A stretch of DNA of 7,664 nucleotides. Origin: CALFMR01 sp035550595. GTDB taxonomy: Bacteria > Acidobacteriota > Vicinamibacteria > Vicinamibacterales > SCN-69-37. The position numbers were made by a program, and so were the translations under genes. Location: contig DASZOV010000133.1 of NCBI GenBank assembly GCA_035550595.1, forward strand, positions 1 through 7,664, in the 5' to 3' direction. Numbering within the stretch: the first letter of the stretch is position 1; each line of letters begins with the position of its first letter. Below, piece after piece: positions 1 through 5,568 of this stretch. The notes beneath the pieces were generated by a model, which was not told the origin of the DNA, ran no database searches, and saw only the letters and a program-made list of their open reading frames with translations.

Positions 1-1
1 C

Positions 2-322
2 CTGGCCGGCATCACGCGCGACAGCGTCATCACGCTCGCCGAGGAACTGGGCTATCGCGTGAAGGAACAGGACATTCCGCGCGAAGCGCTGTATGCGGCC
101 GACGAGCTGTTCTTCACCGGCACGGCCGCCGAGATCACGCCCATTCGATCGGTGGACAAGATCACGATCGGCAGCGGCCGGCGTGGGCCAGTCACCGCCG
201 CCTTGCAGCAGGCCTTCTTCGATTACGTCCACGGCGTCACGCCGAACCGACACGGCTGGCTCCAGCCGGTCGAGATTCCGGCCGGTTCGCCGACACCGGC
301 GGCCGCCGCCGCGCGCAAGTAG
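2..322 (+). CDS. ilvE: Branched-chain amino acid aminotransferase, C-terminal part (5' end outside window)
   Basis: Only the last 106 codons are present; the frame is open from base 2 to the TAG at 320-322. The visible protein contains the GITRDS stretch, then LAEELGYRV, and then the conserved FFTGTAAEITPI block, followed by VDK and IGSGRRGPVT. These are typical of the C-terminal domain of fold-type IV PLP aminotransferases of the IlvE type. The GTAAEITP segment belongs to the cofactor phosphate and substrate pocket. The family transfers the amino group between glutamate and the keto acids of leucine, isoleucine and valine in the cytoplasm. The PLP-binding lysine lies upstream of the window and cannot be checked. 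After the usual family end near FFDYVHG there is a tail of about 30 residues rich in Pro and Ala. D-amino acid transaminase and aminodeoxychorismate lyase share the fold, but the motifs fit IlvE better. Confidence 0.9.
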   Translation: MAGITRDSVITLAEELGYRVKEQDIPREALYAADELFFTGTAAEITPIRSVDKITIGSGRRGPVTAALQQAFFDYVHGVTPNRHGWLQPVEIPAGSPTPAAAAARK

Positions 323-344
323 ACCAGCGATTTTGTAAGCGCCC

Positions 345-380
345 GTCGGATCCCCGCCTGTTCATCGGGTGGAAACCGAC
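345..380. other. Imperfect inverted repeat in the ilvE-pilT gap
   Basis: GTCGG (345-349) is complementary to CCGAC (376-380). Inside it CCCG (353-356) is complementary to CGGG (366-369), separated by a nine-base loop and flanked by a small internal loop. No T tract follows, so it is a poor intrinsic terminator. It lies 23 bases after the ilvE stop and 22 bases before the candidate sigma-54 element. It could be a terminator for ilvE or a protein-binding site, or it could be chance in GC-rich DNA. A second small hairpin, GGCGG/CCGCC with a three-base loop, follows at 382-394. Confidence 0.3.
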
Positions 381-401
381 TGGCGGCGTCCGCCCCCTCT
401 C

Positions 402-417
402 CGGCAAGTGATTTGCA
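402..417 (+). promoter_or_regulatory. Candidate sigma-54 (RpoN) promoter for pilT-recX
   Basis: The sequence CGGCAAGTGATTTGCA matches the -24/-12 consensus TGGCACG-N4-TTGCA. GG is at 403-404 and GC at 415-416 with exactly ten bases between them, the spacing sigma-54 requires. Ten of the twelve defined positions agree; the mismatches are the first base (C for T) and the sixth (A for C). Transcription would start near base 428, giving a leader of about 42 bases before the pilT ATG at 470. Pilus genes are known sigma-54 targets in several bacteria (for example pilA with PilS/PilR in Pseudomonas), so the location fits. No enhancer site for an activator was identified with confidence. Confidence 0.5.
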
Positions 418-469
418 CACCGATCCAGCCCCGGCCTGCCTCCGAGGCCGAGGGCGAGGTTCGGCCAGC

Positions 470-1606
470 ATGACGTTCGATCAGCTCATCGTCGCGGCGA
501 CGGAAAGCAAGGCGTCCGACATCCATCTGCGCGCGGGACACGCGCCGCTCGTCCGCGTCAACGGCGAGCTCCAGCGCTGGACGACCGTGGCGCCGCTCAC
601 GGCGGCCCATCTCGAGGCCATCGCGGGACGTCTCCTGCCGCCCGTGCACCAGGAGCGGCTCCAGACCAAGCTCGAGGTCGACGTCGCCTGGCAGGCGCCC
701 GGCAACACGCGCGTCCGCGCGAGCGTGTTCCGCCAGCGCGGCACGATTGCCGTGTCGATGCGCCTCATCCCGGACCAGATTCCGCCGCTCGAAGTCCTCG
801 GCCTGCCCTCGGCCGTGGTCAAGCTCGCCGAGGAATCGCGCGGCCTCGTGCTCGTGACCGGCGTCACGGGCAGCGGCAAGAGCACGACGCTCGCCGCGAT
901 CGTCGATCTCATCAACCGCACGCGCGCGCTGCACGTGCTCACGATCGAGGACCCGATCGAGTTCGTGCACAAGGACGCGCGGGCCGTCATCACGCAGCGC
1001 GAGATCGGCTTCGACACGCCGTCCTACGCCTCGGGCCTGCGAGCGGCCTTGCGACAGGACCCGGATGTCATCCTCATCGGCGAGATGCGCGACGCGGAGA
1101 CAATCGAGACCGCGCTCGTCGCGGCCGAGACCGGCCACCTCGTCTTCTCGACCTTGCACACGCTCGACGCGCCCGAGACGATCAACCGCATCGTCGCGGC
1201 CTTTCCGCCGCACCAGCAGGATCAAGTGCGCACGCAGCTCGCGCGCGTGCTGCGCGCCGCGGTCTCGCAGCGTCTCCTGCCGCGTGCCGACGGCAAGGGC
1301 CGCGCGCTCGCGGCCGAAGTGCTCATCTCGACGCCCTATATCCGCGACTGCATCCAGGACGCCGACAAGACGTCGCTCATCGCCGACGCCATCGTCGCCG
1401 GCGGATCGGAGTACGGGATGCAGAGCTTCGATCAGGCCATCCTCGCCTTGTGCCAGAATCACACCGTGACTCTCGCCGAGGCCGAGCGCTGGGTGACCAA
1501 CGTCGAAGAGTTCCGCATGCGTCTGCGCGGCATCACGCCGGGCGGCGCGGCCGTCATGGCGATGGGCGGCTCGATGGGCGGAGACGTGCAGCGCTTCAGC
1601 GTCTGA
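470..1606 (+). CDS. pilT: PilT-family type IV pilus retraction ATPase
   Basis: The 378-residue protein is a hexameric secretion-type ATPase of the PilT/PilU/VirB11 superfamily, which powers pilus disassembly at the inner membrane. Residues 1 to about 100 form the PAS-like N-terminal domain, starting with the PilT-typical KASDIHLRAG segment. The ATPase core has Walker A GVTGSGKST at 131-139 (Lys137), the Asp box TIEDPIE at 158-164, Walker B DPDVILIGEMRD at 197-208 (Glu205) and the His box TGHLVFSTLHT at 221-231. Near the C terminus, YGMQSFDQAI is typical of PilT. The AIRNLIRE motif needed for retraction in PilT is divergent here (YIRDCIQD, 290-297), so a PilU-like or PilT2-like paralogue is possible. 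The C terminus has a Gly/Met-rich tail. The ATG at 470 was chosen because family homology begins there and GAGG lies ten bases upstream. An in-frame TTG at 413 would add 19 low-complexity residues and overlap the promoter. It is followed one base later by recX. Confidence 0.9.
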   Translation: MTFDQLIVAATESKASDIHLRAGHAPLVRVNGELQRWTTVAPLTAAHLEAIAGRLLPPVHQERLQTKLEVDVAWQAPGNTRVRASVFRQRGTIAVSMRLIPDQIPPLEVLGLPSAVVKLAEESRGLVLVTGVTGSGKSTTLAAIVDLINRTRALHVLTIEDPIEFVHKDARAVITQREIGFDTPSYASGLRAALRQDPDVILIGEMRDAETIETALVAAETGHLVFSTLHTLDAPETINRIVAAFPPHQQDQVRTQLARVLRAAVSQRLLPRADGKGRALAAEVLISTPYIRDCIQDADKTSLIADAIVAGGSEYGMQSFDQAILALCQNHTVTLAEAERWVTNVEEFRMRLRGITPGGAAVMAMGGSMGGDVQRFSV

Positions 1607-1607
1607 C

Positions 1608-2111
1608 ATGCGCCGGCGGCGCACTCCGTCCGATCCTCCTGCCGACACGTCGAGCACGGCCATTCGCGCGGCGGCGCTGCGCCTCCTCGGCCGGCGCGAC
1701 TACACACGCACCGAGCTTCGCTCCAAGCTGACGACGCGCGGCTATCCGGGCGATGTCGTCAACGACGTCCTCACGCAACTCGCCGCCGACCGACTCGTCG
1801 ACGACCGGCGCGCGGCCGACGCGCACGTCCGTACGGCCAGCCGCGTCAAAGGACGAGGCCGACAGCGGATCGCGCGCGAGCTCACCGCGCGCGGCGTGGA
1901 TGCGGAGGTCGCCGCTCAGGCGCTCGGACAGATTTCTCCCGACGACGAACGCGCTGCGCTCCGGCGCGTGCTGGCGCGAACGCCTCTGCCGTCGCACCCA
2001 ACACCCGCCGAACGGCGGCGCGTGTTCCAACGCCTGGTGCGGCGGGGGTTTTCTATCGACCTAGTGGTCAAGATGCTGCGCTACGGGGCCGACCCGGATC
2101 GCGAGGACTAA
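1608..2111 (+). CDS. recX: Regulatory protein RecX
   Basis: The 167-residue protein has the RecX pattern of three repeated three-helix units, at roughly residues 19-60, 64-106 and 134-160. Characteristic pieces are ALRLLGRRDYTRTELRSKL, then RLVDDRRAADAHV, then GRGRQRIARELTARGV. RecX binds along the RecA-DNA filament and modulates it, usually inhibiting RecA ATPase and strand exchange, in the cytoplasm. The length is normal for the family. The ATG lies one base after the pilT stop codon with no Shine-Dalgarno sequence close to it (the nearest GGAG is about 24 bases away), which suggests translation by coupling to pilT. The N-terminal 15 residues are basic and low in complexity, so a slightly later start cannot be excluded. 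recX is commonly found directly after recA and before alaS. Here alaS follows as expected, but the upstream gene is pilT. Confidence 0.88.
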   Translation: MRRRRTPSDPPADTSSTAIRAAALRLLGRRDYTRTELRSKLTTRGYPGDVVNDVLTQLAADRLVDDRRAADAHVRTASRVKGRGRQRIARELTARGVDAEVAAQALGQISPDDERAALRRVLARTPLPSHPTPAERRRVFQRLVRRGFSIDLVVKMLRYGADPDRED

Positions 2112-2186
2112 CGGCCTCAGCTCTCCGTGGAGCCCCGGGTTTTCAGACCCGGGGAGTACGCAGCGCCCTCGCCAGTCATCCTTTTT
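2103..2186 (+). other. Possible structured RNA or terminator region after recX
   Basis: Several complementary segments are nested here. GAGGACT (2103-2109, overlapping the recX stop) can pair with AGTCATC (2174-2180) with one mismatch. Alternatively GCGAGG (2101-2106) can pair with CCTCGC (2167-2172). Inside are a small hairpin, GCTCT/GGAGC around a CCGT loop (2120-2133), and the strong hairpin at 2133-2154. A run of five T follows at 2182-2186. This could be the end of the pilT-recX transcript or a small structured RNA. The pairings are short and were found by eye, so chance is a real alternative. Confidence 0.25.
2133..2154. terminator. Strong 8-bp hairpin downstream of recX
   Basis: CCCCGGGT (2133-2140) and ACCCGGGG (2147-2154) are perfect reverse complements around a six-base loop, TTTCAG. 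The stem is almost all G-C. It starts 22 bases after the recX stop. No U tract follows directly; the first T run is at 2182-2186, 28 bases further. It may end transcription of pilT-recX or protect its 3' end, or it may be part of the larger fold. The palindrome could also bind a protein. Confidence 0.4.
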
Positions 2187-2275
2187 GCAGTGGCGCGGGC
2201 CCCACCCGTAGCGCCTGGCGGCACTGGTGCTCCGCCATAAGGACACGCGCCTTCTGCCTATCCTTGCCGCTGCCG

Positions 2276-2299
2276 TTCGCGCCTTCGCGGCTTCGCGTG
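2276..2299. repeat. Three tandem copies of TTCGCG with 8-base period before alaS
   Basis: TTCGCG occurs at 2276-2281, 2284-2289 and 2292-2297, exactly eight bases apart, with a related TTCGGG at 2304-2309. The array ends about 22 bases before the -10-like box of alaS, where an operator could lie. In DNA this rich in G and C, short CG-rich repeats can also arise by chance or slippage. Confidence 0.4.
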
Positions 2300-2325
2300 A
2301 GGCTTCGGGCCTGTCGCTGTAAAAT
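2297..2325 (+). promoter_or_regulatory. Candidate sigma-70 type promoter for alaS
   Basis: TAAAAT (2320-2325), preceded by TG at 2318-2319 region, is the only A/T-rich hexamer in the gap and resembles a -10 box. The hexamer 17 bases upstream (2297-2302, GTGAGG) matches the -35 consensus at only three of six positions. The predicted start, six or seven bases after the -10, falls at about 2331-2335. That is at or within a few bases of the alaS ATG at 2335, so the transcript would be nearly leaderless. There is no Shine-Dalgarno sequence between the box and the ATG, in agreement. Confidence 0.4.
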
Positions 2326-2334
2326 TGACGGTTC

Positions 2335-5034
2335 ATGACCGCCAACGACGTTCGGCAGAGCTTCCTCGACTACTTCGCCCGCCACGGACACCGCATCGTC
2401 GCATCGGCGCCGCTCGTGCCTGGGGACGACCCGACGCTGCTCTTCACGAACGCGGGCATGAACCAGTTCAAGGATCTCTTTCTCGGCAAAGAACGGCGCG
2501 ACTACCGGCGTGCGACCACCGCGCAGAAGTGCATGCGCGTGAGCGGCAAGCACAACGACCTCGACAACGTCGGGCCGTCGCTGCGGCATCACACGTTTTT
2601 CGAGATGCTCGGCAACTTCTCGTTCGGCGACTACTTCAAGCGCGAGGCGATCCCGTTCGCGTGGGAGTTGCTGACGAGCGTGTGGGGCCTGCCAGCCGAT
2701 CGGCTCTATCCGACCATCTTCCGCGGCGAAGCCGGCGTCGAGCGCGACGCCGAGGCCTTCGAGATCTGGACGTCGCTCGTACCCGCATCGCGAATCACCG
2801 AGCTCGGCCTGGCGGAAAACTTCTGGCAGATGGGCGACACCGGCCCGTGCGGGCGCTGCTCGGAGATTCACTACTTCCGCGGCCTGGACATCCCCTGTGA
2901 TCAGCCGGTCTGCCGCGGCGTCGAGTGCTCGTGCGAGCGGTACGTCGAGGTCTGGAACAACGTCTTCATGGAGTTCGATCGCGACGAGCACGGCACGCTC
3001 ACGCCGCTGCCCGCGCCGTCGATCGACACGGGCATGGGTCTCGAGCGCATCGTCGCCGTGATCCAGGGCAAGTTGTCGAACTACGACACGGATCTGTTCA
3101 CGCCGATTCTCGCGGCCATCGCCGAACGCGCCGGACGGCCCTACACCGGCGCGGCAGGTCCCGACGATCACCCGGACGTCTCGATGCGCGTCATCGCCGA
3201 TCACCTGCGCGCCATGACGTTCCTCATCGGCGACGGCGTGCTGCCGTCGAACGAGTGGCGCGGATACGTGTTGCGCAAGATCATGCGGCGCGCGATGCGG
3301 CATGGCAAGAAGCTCGGATTCACCGAGCCCTTCCTCTACGAGCTCGTCGACGTCGTCGTCGCCGAGATGGGCGATGCGTACCCCGAGATTCGCGAGGGCC
3401 GCGACGCGATCGTGAAGACCGTGCGCGCTGAAGAGGACCGATTCGACGCCGTGCTCACGTCCGGACTGCCCCGGCTCGAAGAACTGCTCGACCGAACAGC
3501 CGCTGCCGGCGCGTCGCGTGTGGACGGCCGCGAGGTGTTCCGCCTGTACGACTCGCTCGGCGTGCCGCTCGACTTCGCCGAAGATCTCGCCAGCCAGCGT
3601 GGCCTCGCCATCGATCACGAAGGCTACGAGGCAGCCATGGAGGCGCAGCGCGAACGCGCGCGCGCGGGCAGCACGTTCGAGACAAGGAAAACCGCCGGCT
3701 TCGAATATCGAGACGCCGCCGAACGCGCGCGCATCGAAGGGGTGGGCGATCGCTTCGAGGGCTACACGACGACGACGGTCGACGATGCCGTCGTCGCGGC
3801 GGTGTTCGACGACGAACGCCGGCAGGTGGATCAACTGGCGGCGGGATCGACTGGCTATGTCGTGCTCGATCGCACGCCTTTCTACGTCGAATCAGGCGGC
3901 CAGGTGTCGGATACCGGCCATCTGCTCGCCGGCGATCGCGTCGTGGCCGACGTGACGGGCATGGCCCGGCTGGCGCCGGGCGGCCCACGCGCGCACCATG
4001 TCCACGCCCACGCGCCGCTGCGGCCCGGCGAGCACGTCACCGCACGCGTGGACGCGGACGCGCGCGATGCCACGCGGCGCAACCACACAGCGACGCACTT
4101 GCTGCACGCCGCGCTGCGCCAGCAACTCGGATCGCACGTCCGCCAGAAGGGTTCGCTCGTCGCGCCCGATCGCTTGCGATTCGACTTCTCGCACGCGCAG
4201 CCGCTCACGGCCGATGATCGGCTCGCCATCGAACGTGTCGTGAACGAGCAGATCTATCGCGACGCGCCGGTGACGACTGACGTCCGGCCAACGGAAGAGG
4301 CCGTCAAGTCCGGCGCCATGGCGCTCTTCGGCGAGAAATACGGCGACACGGTCCGCGTCGTCTCGATCCCCGGCTTCAGCCTGGAGCTCTGCGGCGGCAC
4401 ACACGTCGCCGCCACGGGTCAGATCGGGCCGTTCGTCTTGACAGAGGAATCGGGGGTCGCCGCCGGTGTCCGGCGTATCGAGGCACTGACGGGCGCGGGC
4501 GCGGTGGCGCACCTCCAAGCGCGTGTCGGTGCCCTGCACGACGTTACCGCCGCGCTCGGCGTGCCCGAGGCCCAAGCGGCGGCGGCCATCGCGAAGCTGC
4601 AGGGCGACGCGCGCCGCCTTGGTCGCGAGAACGCGCAGCTCAAGATGCAACTCGCCCTCTCGGGCGGCGGCCAGACCACGGGCGCGGATGCCGACATCGT
4701 GACGATTGGCGACGCGAAGTTCGTCGGGCGGCGCGTGACGGGCCTCGAACGCGACGCGATGCGCAGCCTGGCCGATTCGCTGCGCGATCGCATTCAGCGC
4801 GGCGTCGTTGTGCTCGCCGCCGAGCACGACGGCAAGGTGCACCTGCTCGTGTCGGTGACCAAGGACCTGACGTCGAAGCTGAAGGCCGGCCAACTCGTCA
4901 AGACGCTCGCCCCCATCGTCGGCGGAGGTGGTGGCGGCCGCCCAGACTTCGCCGAAGCCGGCGGCAAGGATCCTTCACAGATCGACGCCCTACTCACGAA
5001 GGCTCGAGAGCTCGTCTCGGCGGCGCTTGAATAA
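2335..5034 (+). CDS. alaS: Alanyl-tRNA synthetase
   Basis: The 899-residue class II synthetase charges tRNA-Ala with alanine in the cytoplasm and hydrolyses wrongly charged Ser- and Gly-tRNA-Ala. It is complete and near the usual length (E. coli 875). The catalytic core holds FTNAGMNQFKDLFLG, TAQKCMRVSGKHNDL and the motif 2 region HTFFEMLGNFSFGDYF (86-101), with the motif 3 region GMGLERI further on. The editing domain has the zinc ligands in HTATHLLH (His584, His588) and CGGTH (Cys686, His690), equivalent to E. coli His564, His568, Cys666 and His670. The C-Ala domain carries a six-glycine run at 863-868, then RPDFAEAGG. An oddity is a cysteine-rich loop in the catalytic domain (Cys172, 175, 188, 193, 198, 200). 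The ATG at 2335 begins the family homology; it has no Shine-Dalgarno sequence and lies nine bases after a -10-like box. recX precedes it by 223 bases. Confidence 0.98.
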   Translation: MTANDVRQSFLDYFARHGHRIVASAPLVPGDDPTLLFTNAGMNQFKDLFLGKERRDYRRATTAQKCMRVSGKHNDLDNVGPSLRHHTFFEMLGNFSFGDYFKREAIPFAWELLTSVWGLPADRLYPTIFRGEAGVERDAEAFEIWTSLVPASRITELGLAENFWQMGDTGPCGRCSEIHYFRGLDIPCDQPVCRGVECSCERYVEVWNNVFMEFDRDEHGTLTPLPAPSIDTGMGLERIVAVIQGKLSNYDTDLFTPILAAIAERAGRPYTGAAGPDDHPDVSMRVIADHLRAMTFLIGDGVLPSNEWRGYVLRKIMRRAMRHGKKLGFTEPFLYELVDVVVAEMGDAYPEIREGRDAIVKTVRAEEDRFDAVLTSGLPRLEELLDRTAAAGASRVDGREVFRLYDSLGVPLDFAEDLASQRGLAIDHEGYEAAMEAQRERARAGSTFETRKTAGFEYRDAAERARIEGVGDRFEGYTTTTVDDAVVAAVFDDERRQVDQLAAGSTGYVVLDRTPFYVESGGQVSDTGHLLAGDRVVADVTGMARLAPGGPRAHHVHAHAPLRPGEHVTARVDADARDATRRNHTATHLLHAALRQQLGSHVRQKGSLVAPDRLRFDFSHAQPLTADDRLAIERVVNEQIYRDAPVTTDVRPTEEAVKSGAMALFGEKYGDTVRVVSIPGFSLELCGGTHVAATGQIGPFVLTEESGVAAGVRRIEALTGAGAVAHLQARVGALHDVTAALGVPEAQAAAAIAKLQGDARRLGRENAQLKMQLALSGGGQTTGADADIVTIGDAKFVGRRVTGLERDAMRSLADSLRDRIQRGVVVLAAEHDGKVHLLVSVTKDLTSKLKAGQLVKTLAPIVGGGGGGRPDFAEAGGKDPSQIDALLTKARELVSAALE

Positions 5035-5077
5035 CTCAACCGCGCGCCGTTCTTGCAGGCAGAGTGGACGAAGATCC

Positions 5078-5509
5078 ATGGCCAATCACACCCTCACAAC
5101 AGGAGACCGTAGTCGCTTCCAGGCCGCACGAGCACAGGGGCAGGCGCTCGCCGCCGATGCGTCGGCGCTCGTCGACGCGCGCTACGACCAGCCCTCAGAC
5201 GCGGTTGTCCTCAGCTTCCGAGGCGGCGGGACGATGGCGATTCCGCGTTCATTTATCCCAGGCCTCGAGCATCAGCGGGCCTCGACGCTTGCGTCGGTAG
5301 AGATTTCCCCTGCTGGAGATGCGTTGCGCTGGGCGTCGATTGATGTCGACATCTACGTCCCCGGACTCGTCGAGCGCGCGTTTGGGACGCGCCTCTTCGC
5401 CGCGGGCGCGGGCCGGCGTGGCGGCAGCCGCCGGACGAAGGCCAAGATTGCGGCCGCGCGGCAGAACGGCGCCAAGGGCGGCAGACCACGCAAACCGTCG
5501 GCAGCGTAG
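5078..5509 (+). CDS. DUF2442 domain protein with basic AT-hook-like tail
   Basis: The 143-residue protein matches what I recall of the DUF2442 family. A Thr/Arg/Ala-rich N-terminal segment leads into SDAVVLSFRGGGTMAIPRS and IPGLE (40-64), then VEISPAGDALRW (74-85) and the acidic DVDIYVPGLVERAFGTRLF (89-107). The tail from about 113 is strongly basic, with RRGGSRRTKAK and NGAKGGRPRK (130-139). GGRPRK resembles an AT-hook, so nucleic acid binding is plausible but inferred. Function is unknown. DUF2442 genes are often paired with a DUF4160 gene in toxin-antitoxin-like two-gene units. No such partner lies within the 43 bases between alaS and this gene, or downstream, so this copy is solitary. The ATG at 5078 fits the domain start; the frame is open further upstream, but that part overlaps alaS and does not look like the family. 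The Shine-Dalgarno sequence is weak at best. Confidence 0.8.
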   Translation: MANHTLTTGDRSRFQAARAQGQALAADASALVDARYDQPSDAVVLSFRGGGTMAIPRSFIPGLEHQRASTLASVEISPAGDALRWASIDVDIYVPGLVERAFGTRLFAAGAGRRGGSRRTKAKIAAARQNGAKGGRPRKPSAA

Positions 5510-5520
5510 CGTCGTGCGGA

Positions 5521-5544
5521 CGCCGCGAGCGGTGGCTCGCGGCG
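5521..5544. terminator. Perfect 10-bp GC hairpin between convergent genes
   Basis: CGCCGCGAGC (5521-5530) and GCTCGCGGCG (5535-5544) are exact reverse complements around a four-base GGTG loop. The hairpin lies 11 bases after the DUF2442 stop and 24 bases after the minus-strand GNAT stop, inside the 59-base convergent gap, where a bidirectional terminator is expected. There is no T tract on either side, so it would be a non-canonical terminator, as is common in very GC-rich genomes. Confidence 0.55.
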
Positions 5545-5568
5545 ACGCACCCAAAGATCCAGCGCCAA

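Noticed and set aside
413..469. TTG start for pilT 57 bases upstream of the chosen ATG
   Set aside because: The added 19 residues are Pro/Arg/Gly-rich and unlike PilT N termini, and the TTG coincides with the -12 element of the candidate promoter. The ATG at 470 has a GAGG ten bases upstream.
362..1663. Long open frame on the minus strand opposite pilT
   Set aside because: Its translation is Arg/Asp/Ala/His-rich low complexity, as expected when a GC-rich gene is read in the wrong frame, and it opposes a clear pilT.
2096..2186. tRNA-like fold (acceptor-like ends, D-like and anticodon-like hairpins, T run) on either strand
   Set aside because: No TTCRANY T-loop, no CCA-like end, and the central hairpin closes to a six- or eight-base loop, not seven. 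The elements cannot be aligned as Sec, Phe, Ser or any standard tRNA.
2176..3834. 552-codon minus-strand open frame opposite alaS
   Set aside because: No recognisable family and highly biased composition; it lies over the unmistakable AlaRS catalytic domain. It is a by-product of GC skew in codon positions.
3892..4893. 333-codon minus-strand open frame opposite the alaS 3' half
   Set aside because: Arg/Ala/Val/Gly-biased antisense reading of the AlaRS editing and C-terminal domains; no independent gene features.
5051..5057. TTGCA before the DUF2442 gene as a sigma-54 -12 element
   Set aside because: No GG at the required distance upstream, so the -24 half is missing.
4928..5077. Upstream extension of the DUF2442 gene into alaS
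   Set aside because: The extra 50 residues overlap alaS in another frame, are Ser/Arg-rich, and do not look like the DUF2442 N terminus. The ATG at 5078 fits.
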